A stretch of DNA of 64,000 nucleotides, from positions 3,750,001 to 3,814,000 of the forward strand of contig NZ_CP015880.1 of NCBI RefSeq assembly GCF_000697965.2. The letters run 5' to 3'. Position 1 is the stretch's first letter. The number at the start of each line of letters is the position of its first letter. Source of the stretch: Ensifer adhaerens. Its GTDB lineage: Bacteria; Pseudomonadota; Alphaproteobacteria; Rhizobiales; Rhizobiaceae. The notes below the pieces were generated by a model. That model was not told the DNA's origin, did no database searches, and saw nothing but the letters and a program-made list of their open reading frames with translations. The translations under genes were made by a program, and so were the position numbers. Below are positions 27,480 through 37,113 of the stretch, one piece after another.

Positions 27480-28490
27480 ATGTTCGGGATAGACATCACC
27501 GTTATGGCGCTAGCGGCCCTCGTCGCCATATCGGCGGCGGCGCTTGCCTACGGCCTGCTGTTCTCGCGCATCGAAAGCGAAAAGAAGGCGGAAGGCCGCG
27601 TGCGCAAGATCAGCGCGGCGGAAACCGACCGCGCCAAGATGAAGGCCGCGCGCGACCGCGTGAGCGAACTGTCGAAACGGCGAAAATCCGTCCAGGATTC
27701 GCTGAAAGAATTGGAAAAGAAGCAGCAGGAACGCTCGGCAAAGACAGCGCCCTCGATGAAGGTGCGTCTCACCCAGGCGGACCTGTCGATCTCCATCGGG
27801 CGCTTTTATCTGTTCAGCGCGCTCTTCGGCTTTTTCGCCTTTCTGGTCGTGCTGATACTGGGCGCCGGGCTCCCCATTGCCGTCGGCTTCGGCCTGGTCG
27901 CCGGGCTCGGCCTGCCGCGCTGGTTCATCGGCTACCTGGTCAAGCGGCGCTGCAAGAAGTTCCTCGAGGAATTCCCGAACGCGCTTGAGGTCATGGTCCG
28001 CTCGATCAAGTCGGGCCTTCCCTTGAACGACGCGCTACGTCTCATCGCCGCCGACGGCCAGGAGCCGGTCAAGACCGAGTTTCGCCGCGTGGTGGAATCC
28101 CAGCAGGTGGGCCTGAGCGTGACCGAAGCCTGCGCCCGTATGGTCAACAGCATTCCCCTGCCGGAGGTGAATTTCTTCGCCATCGTGATCGCCATCCAGG
28201 CGCAGGCGGGCGGCAATCTCTCGGAAGCCCTAGGCAACCTGTCGAAGGTCCTGCGCGAGCGCAGGAAGATGAGAGCGAAGGTCAGTGCCATGTCGATGGA
28301 AGCCAAGGCCTCGGCCTGCATCATCGGCGCCCTGCCGTTCATCGTCGCGCTTTTGGTCTACCTGACATCGCCCGCCTACATGATGGTGCTTTTCACCGAC
28401 CCCCGCGGTCATCTGATCATCGGTGCCGGCCTGTTCTGGATGAGCATTGGCATTTGGGTGATGCGCAACATGATCAACTTCGACATCTGA
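27480..28490 (+). CDS. tadB: Flp pilus inner-membrane protein TadB
   Basis: 336 residues with an N-terminal membrane segment (about 7-28), a charged, probably coiled region (about 30-85, Lys/Glu/Arg-rich), a membrane pair near 102-135, a T2SSF domain (about 155-280) and C-terminal membrane segments. Platform protein for CpaF. The Shine-Dalgarno AGGAG overlaps the cpaF stop codon, 5 bases before the ATG. In-frame sequence further upstream lies inside cpaF and is not part of the gene. Confidence 0.92.
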   Translation: MFGIDITVMALAALVAISAAALAYGLLFSRIESEKKAEGRVRKISAAETDRAKMKAARDRVSELSKRRKSVQDSLKELEKKQQERSAKTAPSMKVRLTQADLSISIGRFYLFSALFGFFAFLVVLILGAGLPIAVGFGLVAGLGLPRWFIGYLVKRRCKKFLEEFPNALEVMVRSIKSGLPLNDALRLIAADGQEPVKTEFRRVVESQQVGLSVTEACARMVNSIPLPEVNFFAIVIAIQAQAGGNLSEALGNLSKVLRERRKMRAKVSAMSMEAKASACIIGALPFIVALLVYLTSPAYMMVLFTDPRGHLIIGAGLFWMSIGIWVMRNMINFDI

Positions 28491-28499
28491 GGGGCGTCG

Positions 28500-29486
28500 A
28501 TGAGCACTGACCTGATCAAGACCCTGACCGATCCCAACGTCGTCGTCGCCATTCTGGTTTCGCTCGCCGTGCTCGCAACCTTCTATTCGCTGATCGTGCC
28601 GCTGTTCGATCGCGGCGATCTCGGCAAGCGGATGAAGTCCGTTGCGACCGAGCGCGAGCAGATCCGGGCGCGCGAACGCGCGCGGCTTGCCGCCGAGGTT
28701 CAAAACGGCCGGGCAAGCCTGCGCGGGCAGAACAACGCCTCCATCCGCCAGGTCGTCGAACGGCTCAACCTGCGCTCGGCGCTCGTCGACGATAATACCG
28801 TCAACCGGTTGAAAATGGCCGGCTTCCGTTCGCAGAACGCGCTCAACACCTTCCTGTTCGCGCGCTTCTGCCTGCCCTTCCTGTTTCTGCTCGTCGCGCT
28901 CGTCTATATCTTCGTACTCGGCAATTTTGCCGACAAGCCGCTGATGGTGCGGCTCTTCTTTGCGATCGGCTTTGCCTATCTTGGCTTTTATGCGCCGAAC
29001 ATCGTCGTGGCCAACGCCATCACCAAGCGCCAGGCGTCGATACGCCGGGCCTGGCCGGATGCGCTGGATCTCCTGCTGATCTGCGTCGAATCGGGCGTGT
29101 CGATGGAGCTCGGCATGCGTCGCGTCGCCGACGAGGTGGCATCGCAATCGCAGCAACTGGCGGAAGAGCTGGTGCTGACGACGGCGGAACTGTCGTTTCT
29201 GCCCGAGCGCCGGGTTGCACTTGAAAATCTCGGACAGCGCACCGGCCTCGACGAGGTGAAATCCGTGGTCCAGGCACTGATCCAGGCGGACCGCTACGGT
29301 ACGCCGATCGCTCAGGCCCTGCGTGTGCTAGCGCAGGAAAGTCGCGACCAGCGCATGACGGCAGCCGAGAAGAAGGCGGCTGCACTGCCGCCGAAGCTGA
29401 CTGTACCGATGATCCTGTTCTTCCTGCCGGTGCTGGTCGCCGTCATCCTTGGACCCGCGGGCATCCAGGTCGCCGACAAATTCTAG
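28500..29486 (+). CDS. tadC: Flp pilus inner-membrane protein TadC
   Basis: 328 residues, the second platform protein: membrane segments near 15-38, 115-165 and the C-terminus, and a T2SSF domain with ALDLLLICVESGVSMELGMRRVADE. It starts 9 bases after tadB and closes the plus-strand pilus series. The following 93 bases to the convergent tadD-like gene contain GC-rich repeats but no T-run terminator. Confidence 0.92.
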   Translation: MSTDLIKTLTDPNVVVAILVSLAVLATFYSLIVPLFDRGDLGKRMKSVATEREQIRARERARLAAEVQNGRASLRGQNNASIRQVVERLNLRSALVDDNTVNRLKMAGFRSQNALNTFLFARFCLPFLFLLVALVYIFVLGNFADKPLMVRLFFAIGFAYLGFYAPNIVVANAITKRQASIRRAWPDALDLLLICVESGVSMELGMRRVADEVASQSQQLAEELVLTTAELSFLPERRVALENLGQRTGLDEVKSVVQALIQADRYGTPIAQALRVLAQESRDQRMTAAEKKAAALPPKLTVPMILFFLPVLVAVILGPAGIQVADKF

Positions 29487-29579
29487 GCAGCGGCGCCGCT
29501 GTCGGCGCTCTACAATCATGGGCGGTAGATGGGAAGCGCTAGAGGCGCCAGGAGCGTCTCTGAAGAACGCGGCGCGCCT

Positions 29580-30404
29580 TTAGTTGGCGACCTTCTTGTC
29601 GTCGGCCTTGGCGAGCTCTTTCCATGCGCCCTGCTGCGAAAGCATTGAGCGCAGATAGGCGACGTTCGCTTCCGCCTGCTCGCTGGAAAGCTCCTGGCGG
29701 GCGATCGTCTCGGCTTCCTGGAAGCGGCCCTGAAGGCCGACGGCGAGCGCGAGGTTCTGGCGCACGCTGCTGTCGGCGCCGGGCTGGCTTGCCGCCAACT
29801 TGAGATAGGTTTCGGCGGTGCGAAGGTCCTTGGTCAAAAGATAGGACATGCCGAGATTCGAGAGTACTGACGGCTCGTTCGGCTTGAGGTCGAGAGCCTC
29901 GCGGTAGCGCAGTCGCGCCTCCTGGGCGCGGCCCAGCTGGTCGAGGATTGCGCCCTCGGCCGATTTCAGCTTCCAGTCTGGACGGTCGGGTGTCTGCGCT
30001 CGGCCGATTGTCGCAAGCGCCTGCTCGAGCTGACCGGCGGCGGCCTGTGCCTTGCCGTAGGCGCCGAGCACTTCGCGGTCCGACGGATGGTTGATCGCGA
30101 CCTGCTGCATCACCGCAAGCGCCTGCTCATTGCGGCCAGTCATGCGCAGGAGATTGGCATAGTTGAGGCCCGCTTCGCGATCCTTGGGGTTCTTTTCATA
30201 CGCCTGGCCGATGCTTTCGGCAGCGGCCGAAAGCTCAGGCGCGGTCATCGACTGCACCGGTTTTGACGTTCTGGAGATCGACCCTGTCGTCAGTTCCTTC
30301 TTCGGCTGGTTGGCGCAGCCGGCAAGCGAAAGCGCCACCAGCGCGATCGCCGCGCCCTGCAAGAAACGGGCGCGTTTCGAGGATGAGGTCGTATATTTGG
30401 CCAT
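29580..30404 (-). CDS. tadD: TadD-like TPR lipoprotein
   Basis: 274 residues: lipoprotein signal with lipobox SLAGC (about Cys30), a Ser/Thr-rich stretch, then four to six tetratricopeptide repeats (for example AGLNYANLLRMTGRNEQALAVMQQVA and PSVLSNLGMSYLLTKDLRTAETYLKLA). TadD proteins are pilotin-like factors for Flp pili. Its convergent position right after tadC supports this. ATG 30404 gives a good signal peptide, with GGGGA just upstream; an earlier in-frame start at 30464 adds 20 residues of poor character. Confidence 0.85.
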   Translation of the reverse strand: MAKYTTSSSKRARFLQGAAIALVALSLAGCANQPKKELTTGSISRTSKPVQSMTAPELSAAAESIGQAYEKNPKDREAGLNYANLLRMTGRNEQALAVMQQVAINHPSDREVLGAYGKAQAAAGQLEQALATIGRAQTPDRPDWKLKSAEGAILDQLGRAQEARLRYREALDLKPNEPSVLSNLGMSYLLTKDLRTAETYLKLAASQPGADSSVRQNLALAVGLQGRFQEAETIARQELSSEQAEANVAYLRSMLSQQGAWKELAKADDKKVAN

Positions 30405-30535
30405 GTGTGTCCCCAGCATGCATTCGCGCACCTGAACTTCAGACAACACCGGCGCAACTTTCACTCCAGCAATAATCTGTTAACCCTAACAGAGCGTTAA
30501 TGGCGCGATTCCATCTCTGTCAGCCGAGGACTTTC

Positions 30536-31927
30536 ATGGCTCCCTATCAGTTCATCGAGCGGCCGTCGCCGTTCAACACCAGCGCCGGCAAGACCCTGCC
30601 GATCTTCGCCGTCACGCCGGCGCATATCGAGACGGGGACGATCGACCCGATCGCTTTGGACTGGGCGCGCAAGGCATGCTTTACGGCCGAGTCCGGCGCG
30701 GTGTTGTTGATCCCGTCCGCCGACGGCCATCTTGGCGGCGCGCTCTTCGGCCTCGGCAGCAACCCGTCGGAAGCGCCGTTCCTCGCAGGCAAGCTGGCGC
30801 GGGCGCTGCCGGCCGGCAAATGGCATATCGAAACGGCACCGCTGACGGCCAACCGGCTGGCGCTCGGCTACGGCCTCGGCTCCTATCGCTTCGAGCGCTA
30901 CAAGTCCGCCAAGGGCGAACCGCCGACGCTGCTCATCCCCGCCGATGCGGACGCGACCGACATCAAGCGCCAGCTCGCTGGCGTGTTCCTCGCCCGTGAC
31001 CTCATCAACACGCCGACCAACGACATGGGACCGGAAGCGCTCGAAGGCGCGTTCCGCGCGCTTGCCGCCCACTACAAGGCCGATGTTTCGGTCATAACCG
31101 GCGAAGCGCTGCTGACGCAGAACTTCCCGCTGGTTCACACCGTCGGCCGCGCCAGCGCCGAGGCTCCGCGCCTGCTGGAGCTGCGCTGGGGCAAGAAGGG
31201 CCACAAGAAGGTAACGCTCGTCGGCAAGGGCGTGTGCTTCGATACGGGCGGTCTCGACATCAAGCCGTCGGCCTCCATGCTGCTGATGAAGAAGGACATG
31301 GGCGGTGCCGCCAACGTCCTTGGCCTGGCGCTAATGATCATGGACGCCAAGCTCAAGGTGGATCTGCGCGTCATCGTGCCGGTGGTCGAAAACTCTATTT
31401 CCGCCAATGCCTTCCGGCCGGGCGACATCTATCGCAGCCGCAAGGGCCTGACCGTGCAGATCGACAATACCGATGCCGAAGGCCGGCTGATCCTTGCCGA
31501 CGCGCTCGCCTATGCTGACGAAGAGAAGACGGATCTGCTCGTCGACATGGCGACGCTGACCGGTGCCGCGCGCGTCGCGCTCGGCCCGGATCTGCCGCCT
31601 TTCTTCACCGACGATGCCGATCTGGCCCACGATCTGACGGAAGCAAGCCTCGAGGTCGACGATCCGATGTGGCGCATGCCGCTCTATAACGGGTATGACA
31701 AGGATGTCTCGGCCCGCATCGCCGACCTCACCAACGCGCCTGCGGGCGGCATGGCCGGATCGATCACTGCGGCACTCTTCCTCCGGCGCTTCGTCACCAA
31801 CGCCAAGAGCTGGGTCCATTTCGATATCTTCGGCTGGGCTCCGTCCGAGCGCCCGCATTCGACGGTTGGCGGGGAGGCGCAGGCAATCCGTGCGCTTTAC
31901 CAGCACGTCCAGAAGATGACGAGGTAA
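30536..31927 (+). CDS. M17 family leucyl aminopeptidase
   Basis: 463-residue dinuclear-metal aminopeptidase. Active-site motifs: VGKGVCFDTGGLDIKP (Lys and Asp ligands), KKDMGGAA, and the family signature NTDAEGRL. The N-terminal domain (about 1-150) is shorter and more divergent than in E. coli PepA, a common alphaproteobacterial form. GAGGA lies 5 bases before the ATG at 30536. Cytoplasmic peptide turnover is the expected role. It is divergent from the tadD-like gene across about 130 bases that hold several TTAA elements but no convincing full CtrA box. Confidence 0.92.
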   Translation: MAPYQFIERPSPFNTSAGKTLPIFAVTPAHIETGTIDPIALDWARKACFTAESGAVLLIPSADGHLGGALFGLGSNPSEAPFLAGKLARALPAGKWHIETAPLTANRLALGYGLGSYRFERYKSAKGEPPTLLIPADADATDIKRQLAGVFLARDLINTPTNDMGPEALEGAFRALAAHYKADVSVITGEALLTQNFPLVHTVGRASAEAPRLLELRWGKKGHKKVTLVGKGVCFDTGGLDIKPSASMLLMKKDMGGAANVLGLALMIMDAKLKVDLRVIVPVVENSISANAFRPGDIYRSRKGLTVQIDNTDAEGRLILADALAYADEEKTDLLVDMATLTGAARVALGPDLPPFFTDDADLAHDLTEASLEVDDPMWRMPLYNGYDKDVSARIADLTNAPAGGMAGSITAALFLRRFVTNAKSWVHFDIFGWAPSERPHSTVGGEAQAIRALYQHVQKMTR

Positions 31928-31967
31928 CCGCAACCAGGCGTAACCGGCAAAGAAACGCTTGCGTAAC

Positions 31968-31991
31968 GATCCGCCGCTATCGTGGCGGATC
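31968..31991 (+). promoter_or_regulatory. Inverted repeat upstream of the MarR gene (possible operator)
   Basis: GATCCGCC (31968-31975) and GGCGGATC (31984-31991) are perfect arms, extendable inward by one G:T and one C:G pair around TATC. There is no T run after it, which argues against a terminator for the aminopeptidase. It sits 24 bases before the MarR start, a fitting place for an autoregulatory site. Confidence 0.45.
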
Positions 31992-32014
31992 AGTATCACG
32001 CGTAGGAGCCGCCA

Positions 32015-32365
32015 TTGCCGATCGAGCTAACGCCCTCCCAGGCCCTCGGGCTTTGGCATTCGGTGTCGCTCGCCCAGGTTCGCGTCGACAGCCGCGACCT
32101 GACCTTGCGGCAGCTGGCGATCCTGCTGCACATCTACCTCGTGCCGCCGCCGCACACCGTGCGTGGATTGGCGGCGACGCTTGGGGTCACCAAGCCGGTC
32201 ATCACCCGCGCGCTCGACACCATGGGAGCGCTTGGACTTGTCGATCGCACCCGCGACGAGCGTGATCGCCGCAACGTCGTCATCAAAAGGACAGTCGAGG
32301 GTGCTCTCTATCTTGAAAAATTCGGTGACCTGATCATTGATCAGGGCCGCAAGCAGCTGAAGTGA
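32015..32365 (+). CDS. MarR family transcriptional regulator (short)
   Basis: 116 residues with a winged helix: LRQLAILLHIYLVPPPHTVRGLAATLGVTKPVITRALDTMGALGLVDRTRDERDRRNVVIKRT, the wing being DERDRRN. It is shorter than most MarR proteins (about 140), with reduced flanking dimerisation helices. The start is TTG at 32015, with TAGGAG about 10 bases upstream; no ATG lies close. It is followed 6 bases later by the NlpC/P60 gene, so the two are co-transcribed. Confidence 0.85.
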   Translation: MPIELTPSQALGLWHSVSLAQVRVDSRDLTLRQLAILLHIYLVPPPHTVRGLAATLGVTKPVITRALDTMGALGLVDRTRDERDRRNVVIKRTVEGALYLEKFGDLIIDQGRKQLK

Positions 32366-32371
32366 GTAGAC

Positions 32372-33226
32372 ATGTCGACACCGCCCGATCGCCGCCTGAA
32401 CGCCTATCGCCCCGACCTCGCAGAGAGCCGGCTACGCGGTGTCGTGCAAGCCGAACGCTACGTCGAGGGAAGCGTTGCGCGCATCTCTGTTCCGGTTGCG
32501 CCCCTGCGGGCCAAGCCCGATCTCGCCTGCGGCACCGACACCGAGCTGCTGCTCGGCGAATCCGTTCGGGTACTCGACACCAACGAAAGCTGGTGTTGGG
32601 TGAAGGCCGATCTCGACGGCTATGTCGGCTATCTTCCGGAGTATTGCCTTGCGCCGGTGGTCAAGAGCCCGACCCATATCGTGACGGCGCCGCGCACCTT
32701 CGTCTATACCGGCCATGATCTGCGTTTCCCGACGGTCTATCCGCTGTCGATGGGCAGCCGGTTGACGGTTGTCGATGAACGCGAAACGAGGGGCACGCGC
32801 TACTTTCTGCTCGACGGCGGCCAGGCGGTCATCGCCAATCACTGCATCGAGGTCGGCAGTGTCGTGCCGGGAGACTATGTCTCGGTCGCTGCCCGCTTCG
32901 TCGAAACACCCTATCTCTGGGGCGGGCGTTCCGGCTTCGGCATCGATTGCTCCGGCCTTGTGCAATTGTCGATGATGATGGTCGGCAGGCAGGCGCCGCG
33001 CGATTCCGACATGCAGGCGACGGGGTTGGGAACGCCGATTGGGCGCGAAGAGCTCACACGCGGCGACCTCGTCTTCTGGAAAGGGCACGTCGCGCTGATG
33101 GAGGACGACGAAACCCTGATCCACGCCAACGGTCACACGATGACGGTTGCGCGAGAGGGCTTGGAGGCCTCGATCGAGCGGATTGGCTGGCTCTATGAGC
33201 AGCCGACGGGCTACCGCCGTCCCTGA
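32372..33226 (+). CDS. NlpC/P60 family peptidoglycan hydrolase
   Basis: 284 residues: one or two bacterial SH3-like domains (about 35-165), then an NlpC/P60 domain with YLWGGRSGFGIDCSGL (catalytic Cys193), His239 in KGHVAL and a third polar His251 in IHANGH. It resembles gamma-D-glutamyl-diamino acid endopeptidases cutting peptide stems. No signal peptide is visible, so export is unclear or recycling is intracellular. Co-transcribed with the MarR gene, an unusual pairing. The 145 bases after it up to 33372 contain nothing recognisable. Confidence 0.88.
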   Translation: MSTPPDRRLNAYRPDLAESRLRGVVQAERYVEGSVARISVPVAPLRAKPDLACGTDTELLLGESVRVLDTNESWCWVKADLDGYVGYLPEYCLAPVVKSPTHIVTAPRTFVYTGHDLRFPTVYPLSMGSRLTVVDERETRGTRYFLLDGGQAVIANHCIEVGSVVPGDYVSVAARFVETPYLWGGRSGFGIDCSGLVQLSMMMVGRQAPRDSDMQATGLGTPIGREELTRGDLVFWKGHVALMEDDETLIHANGHTMTVAREGLEASIERIGWLYEQPTGYRRP

Positions 33227-33371
33227 GCGCCCGCAAACGGAGCGTAGGGGGGCGCGAGCCTCCGCAATCGTAGCCGATGAAGGCAAAACACCCGTTCACG
33301 TCGCAGAATGCGACGCTGCGTCTCTGCCAGGAGGCTCGGCGTGGCAAGCGTCGCACCTCGCTTTCGCTGGA

Positions 33372-34331
33372 TCAGTAGCCGGCTACTTTGTCGACGACGT
33401 GTTCGAGCGCCTGTCCGCCTTCGAAGCGGGCGATCTGCTGCTCCACATGGCGGAAGAGGGCCTTGACGTCGGAGGATGCCGCCACGTGCGGTGTGACGTA
33501 GACGTTGGGCAGGGTCCAGAAGCGGCTGTCCTGGGCAAGCGGCTCCTGCTCGAAAACGTCGAGCGAGGCACCAGCGAGCACGCCGCTGTCGAGCGCCTTC
33601 AGGATGTCCGCTTCGACCTGGCTACCGCCGCGGCCGGCATTGATGAAGACAGGCGCGCCGAACGGGCCGTTACGGCTGAGCCTTGCAAACAGGCGCAGGT
33701 TGAAAATGCCGCGGGTGTCCGGCGTCAGCGGCAGCAGGCCGACAAGGAAGTCGCTGCGTGCCAGGAAGCTGTCGAGTTCGTTGCCGCCAAAGGTCTCGAT
33801 GCCGGCGACGTCGCGCTTGCTGCGCGACCAGCCGATGACCTTGAAGCCCATGGCCGAGAGCTTGCGGGCGGCGTCCTGGCCAAGCACGCCCATGCCCATG
33901 ATGCCGACGGTGATGTCGGCGGCTTCCGGCTGGGTCAGGTCGCGCCATTCGCGTTTCGCCGCCTGCGCCTCGTAGGTGCGGTGCTGGCGCAGGTGCATGA
34001 GGCACTGCATGACCACCCATTCGCTCATGCGCGTCGTCAGCGTCTGGTCGACGAAGCGCACGAGCGGCACTTCGGGAAGGCCCGGCAAGGTCAGGACGTG
34101 GTCGACGCCGGCGCCGCCGGAGAACACCACCTTGAGATCCGGCGCCCGGTCGAACAGGTCCGGTGCCGATTTCCAGACGACTGCATAGTCGATGCCGGAG
34201 AGGTCGCGGTTGTGGTGCACGGCATCGGCGCGGTTGATCACCTCGCGATCCGGGAAGGCCCCGCGAAGCGCCGCCTCGACCTCCTCCGGAATGAACTTCA
34301 GATCGACGATGACGGGGCTTTTTGCGGACAT
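33372..34331 (-). CDS. ghrA: Glyoxylate/hydroxypyruvate reductase A-like dehydrogenase
   Basis: 319-residue D-2-hydroxyacid dehydrogenase. NAD(P)-binding GMGVLGQDAARKL (about 146-158) with following GWSRSKRD, where Arg and Ser-Lys at the end of the second strand suggest NADPH. The catalytic set is visible as NAGRGGSQ (Arg), EQEPL (Glu) and TPHVAA (His). The pattern is closest to GhrA. It lies 8 bases after yejF on the same strand, so it may be co-transcribed with the importer operon although no functional tie is evident. Confidence 0.85.
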   Translation of the reverse strand: MSAKSPVIVDLKFIPEEVEAALRGAFPDREVINRADAVHHNRDLSGIDYAVVWKSAPDLFDRAPDLKVVFSGGAGVDHVLTLPGLPEVPLVRFVDQTLTTRMSEWVVMQCLMHLRQHRTYEAQAAKREWRDLTQPEAADITVGIMGMGVLGQDAARKLSAMGFKVIGWSRSKRDVAGIETFGGNELDSFLARSDFLVGLLPLTPDTRGIFNLRLFARLSRNGPFGAPVFINAGRGGSQVEADILKALDSGVLAGASLDVFEQEPLAQDSRFWTLPNVYVTPHVAASSDVKALFRHVEQQIARFEGGQALEHVVDKVAGY

Positions 34332-34339
34332 TCGGGCAC

Positions 34340-35980
34340 CTATTGACGGATCGCGGTCAAGTTGACGGCTTCGAGGTTGAAGGCGGCAGCCATCAGCGCC
34401 TTCGTGTAGTCCTGGCTCGGGGCATTGAAGATGCGTTCGGCCGGGCCCTGCTCAACCACCTTGCCCATGCGCATCACGATCATCTCGTTGGCAAGGGCGC
34501 GCACGACCTTGAGGTCGTGGCTGATGAACAGATAGGCGAGGTCGTGTTTGCTCTGCAGGTCCCGCAGGAGGTCGACCACCTGCGCCTGCACGCTCATGTC
34601 GAGCGCCGAGGTCGGCTCGTCGAGCATCACGAATTGCGGCTTAAGCACCATGGCGCGGGCAATGGCGATGCGCTGCCGCTGGCCACCGGAGAACTCGTGC
34701 GGATAGCGCCAGCGGGTCGCGGGATCGAGGCCCACTTCTTCGAGCGCCGCCGCGACGCGGGCGTCGCGCTCGTTGTCGGATAGGGAGCGCTCGTGGATTT
34801 TCAGGCCCTCGGCGATGATATCGGCCACCGACATGCGCGGGCTGAGTGAGCCGTAGGGATCCTGGAAGACGATCTGCATCCGGTTTCGAAGCGGCCGCAT
34901 CTCGTTGAAGCTGTAGCGGTCGATGTCCTTGCCGATGAAGGCGATGCGACCCTTCGACGAGATCAGCCGCGTCAACGCAAGCCCGAGCGTCGTCTTGCCG
35001 GAGCCGGATTCGCCGACGACGCCGAGTGTCTGGCCTGCACGCAGCTTCAGATCGATGCCGTCGACGGCCTTCACATGATCGACCACCTTGCGCAGGAATC
35101 CCGCCTTGATTGGGAACCACACCTTCATCTCAGAGGCTTCCATCACGATCGGCTTCGACGCGTCAGACGGCGGCGGATTGCCCTTCGGCTCGGAGGCGAG
35201 CAGATGGCGGGTGTAGGCATGCTGCGGATTGGCAAAGATCTCGGCGGTCGGTCCCGTTTCAACGATCTTGCCCTTGGTCATGACGCAGACCCGATCGGCG
35301 ATCTTGCGCACGATGCCGAGGTCATGGGTGATGAACAGCATCGACATGCCGTGCTCATCCTTGAGCGTCTTCAACAGCTCGAGGATCTGTGCCTGCACGG
35401 TGACGTCGAGTGCGGTCGTCGGCTCGTCGGCGATCAAGAGTTCCGGTCGGTTGGCGAGCGCCATCGCGATCATCACACGCTGGCGCTGGCCACCCGAGAG
35501 CTCGTGCGGATAGGCGCTCAGCCGCTTCTCCGGCTCGCGGATGCCGACCTGGTTGAGCAGCTCGAGAATGCGCGTGCGCCGCGCTGCACCCTCCAGCCCC
35601 TGGTGCAGTTCGAGGATCTCGCCGATCTGCCGCTCGATCGAATGCAGCGGGTTGAGCGAGGTCATCGGCTCCTGGAAGATCATGGTGATGTCGTTGCCGC
35701 GGGCGTGGCGCAGCTCCGCATCGCTGGCTTTCAGCAGGTCCTTGCCGTTGAAGACGATTTCGCCGCTCGGGTGGCTGGCGGACGGGTAGGGCAAGAGCTT
35801 CAGGATCGAGTTGGCCGAGACCGATTTGCCCGAACCGGATTCGCCGACAAGCGCCACGGTCTCGCCGCGCCTGATGTCGAAGGAGATATGGTCGACGGCA
35901 ACGGAGGTGTTGCCGCCCTGGTGAAAGGCGACGGAAAGGTCACGGACGGAGAGGATTGGATCTGTCATCGTCGCGCTCAC
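34340..35980 (-). CDS. yejF: Peptide ABC importer, fused dual ATPase YejF
   Basis: 546 residues holding two complete OppD/OppF-like ATPases. First half: [28 protein letters not shown]. Second half: [28 protein letters not shown]. All key residues are kept in both. In E. coli YejF energises import of oligopeptides and of microcin C. It overlaps yejE by 4 bases. Confidence 0.93.
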   Translation of the reverse strand: MSATMTDPILSVRDLSVAFHQGGNTSVAVDHISFDIRRGETVALVGESGSGKSVSANSILKLLPYPSASHPSGEIVFNGKDLLKASDAELRHARGNDITMIFQEPMTSLNPLHSIERQIGEILELHQGLEGAARRTRILELLNQVGIREPEKRLSAYPHELSGGQRQRVMIAMALANRPELLIADEPTTALDVTVQAQILELLKTLKDEHGMSMLFITHDLGIVRKIADRVCVMTKGKIVETGPTAEIFANPQHAYTRHLLASEPKGNPPPSDASKPIVMEASEMKVWFPIKAGFLRKVVDHVKAVDGIDLKLRAGQTLGVVGESGSGKTTLGLALTRLISSKGRIAFIGKDIDRYSFNEMRPLRNRMQIVFQDPYGSLSPRMSVADIIAEGLKIHERSLSDNERDARVAAALEEVGLDPATRWRYPHEFSGGQRQRIAIARAMVLKPQFVMLDEPTSALDMSVQAQVVDLLRDLQSKHDLAYLFISHDLKVVRALANEMIVMRMGKVVEQGPAERIFNAPSQDYTKALMAAAFNLEAVNLTAIRQ

Positions 35981-37113
35981 CGGAACGTCTTTCTCGGATC
36001 GAAGGCATCGCGCGTCGCTTCGCCCACGAAGATCAGCAGCGACAGCATCAGCGACATGACGCAGAAGGCCGTCAGCCCCAGCCAGGGCGCCTGCAGGTTG
36101 GACTTGCCCTGGGCGATCATCTCGCCGAGCGAGGGCGATCCCGGCGGCATGCCGAAGCCGAGGAAGTCGAGCGAAGTCAGCGTCGTGATCGAGCCAGAGA
36201 GGATGAAGGGCAGGAAGGTCAGCGTCGCCACCATCGCGTTCGGCAGGAGGTGGCGATACATGATCGTGCCATTGCCGACGCCGAGCGCGCGTGCCGCGTT
36301 GACGTATTCGAAATTGCGAGCCCGCAGGAACTCGGCGCGCACGACACCGACGAAACCGACCCAGGAGAACAAGAGCATGATACCAAGCAGGATGAAGAAG
36401 CCTGGCGGCAGGATCGCGGCGATGATCAGGAGAATGTAGAGCACCGGCATCGACGACCAGATCTCGATGAAACGCTGCATCAGGAGGTCGGTCCAGCCGC
36501 CGAAATAACCCTGGATGGCGCCGGCGGTGACACCGATCACCGCCGAGGCGATGGTGAGCGTCAGGCCGAAGAGCACCGAGATGCGGAAGCCATAGATCAT
36601 GCGCGCAAAGACGTCGCGGGCCTGGTCATCGGTGCCGAGCCAATTGAGGTTTCCGACGATGCAGTTCCGGTCGTTGGTCTTGTCAGGGTAGGCGGAGCAG
36701 CGCTCTTCCTTGTCCATCAGCCAGAACGGCTTGGTCGGCGCCGAATGCGGGATGTTGGAATTGACCGTCTGGTAGGAATAGCGCACCGGCGGCCAGATCA
36801 TCCAGCCATTGGCCTCGATCTCGTCGCGGATGAAGTCGGAGCGATAGTCGGTCTCGGCCAGGAAGCCGCCGAACTTTTCCTCCGGATAGTCGATGACGAC
36901 AGGGAACAAAAGCTCGCCCTTGTAGGAGGCGATGATCGGCTTGTCGTTGGCGATCAGTTCACCGACCAGGCTGAGCCCGAACAGCGCCAGGAACAGCCAA
37001 AGCGACCAGTAGCCCCGTCGGTTCGCCTTGAAATTCTGCCAGCGGCGCTGGTTGACCGGTGACAACCAGCCACGCGGCGCCACAGCGGTCGGGGACGTTG
37101 CGAGGCTTGCCAT
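35977..37113 (-). CDS. yejE: Peptide ABC importer permease YejE
   Basis: 378-residue inner-membrane permease of the OppC type, with a long periplasmic stretch after the first membrane segment (about 60-150, containing a CSAYPDKTNDRNC pair of Cys) as usual for YejE. The EAA loop is ARALGVGNGTIMYRHLLPNA. Its start shares one base with the yejB stop and its end overlaps yejF. Confidence 0.92.
   Translation of the reverse strand: MASLATSPTAVAPRGWLSPVNQRRWQNFKANRRGYWSLWLFLALFGLSLVGELIANDKPIIASYKGELLFPVVIDYPEEKFGGFLAETDYRSDFIRDEIEANGWMIWPPVRYSYQTVNSNIPHSAPTKPFWLMDKEERCSAYPDKTNDRNCIVGNLNWLGTDDQARDVFARMIYGFRISVLFGLTLTIASAVIGVTAGAIQGYFGGWTDLLMQRFIEIWSSMPVLYILLIIAAILPPGFFILLGIMLLFSWVGFVGVVRAEFLRARNFEYVNAARALGVGNGTIMYRHLLPNAMVATLTFLPFILSGSITTLTSLDFLGFGMPPGSPSLGEMIAQGKSNLQAPWLGLTAFCVMSLMLSLLIFVGEATRDAFDPRKTFR

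Noticed and set aside
30405..30535. CtrA box between the TadD-like and aminopeptidase genes
   Set aside because: Several TTAA elements are present but none has the 7-base spacing to a second half-site.
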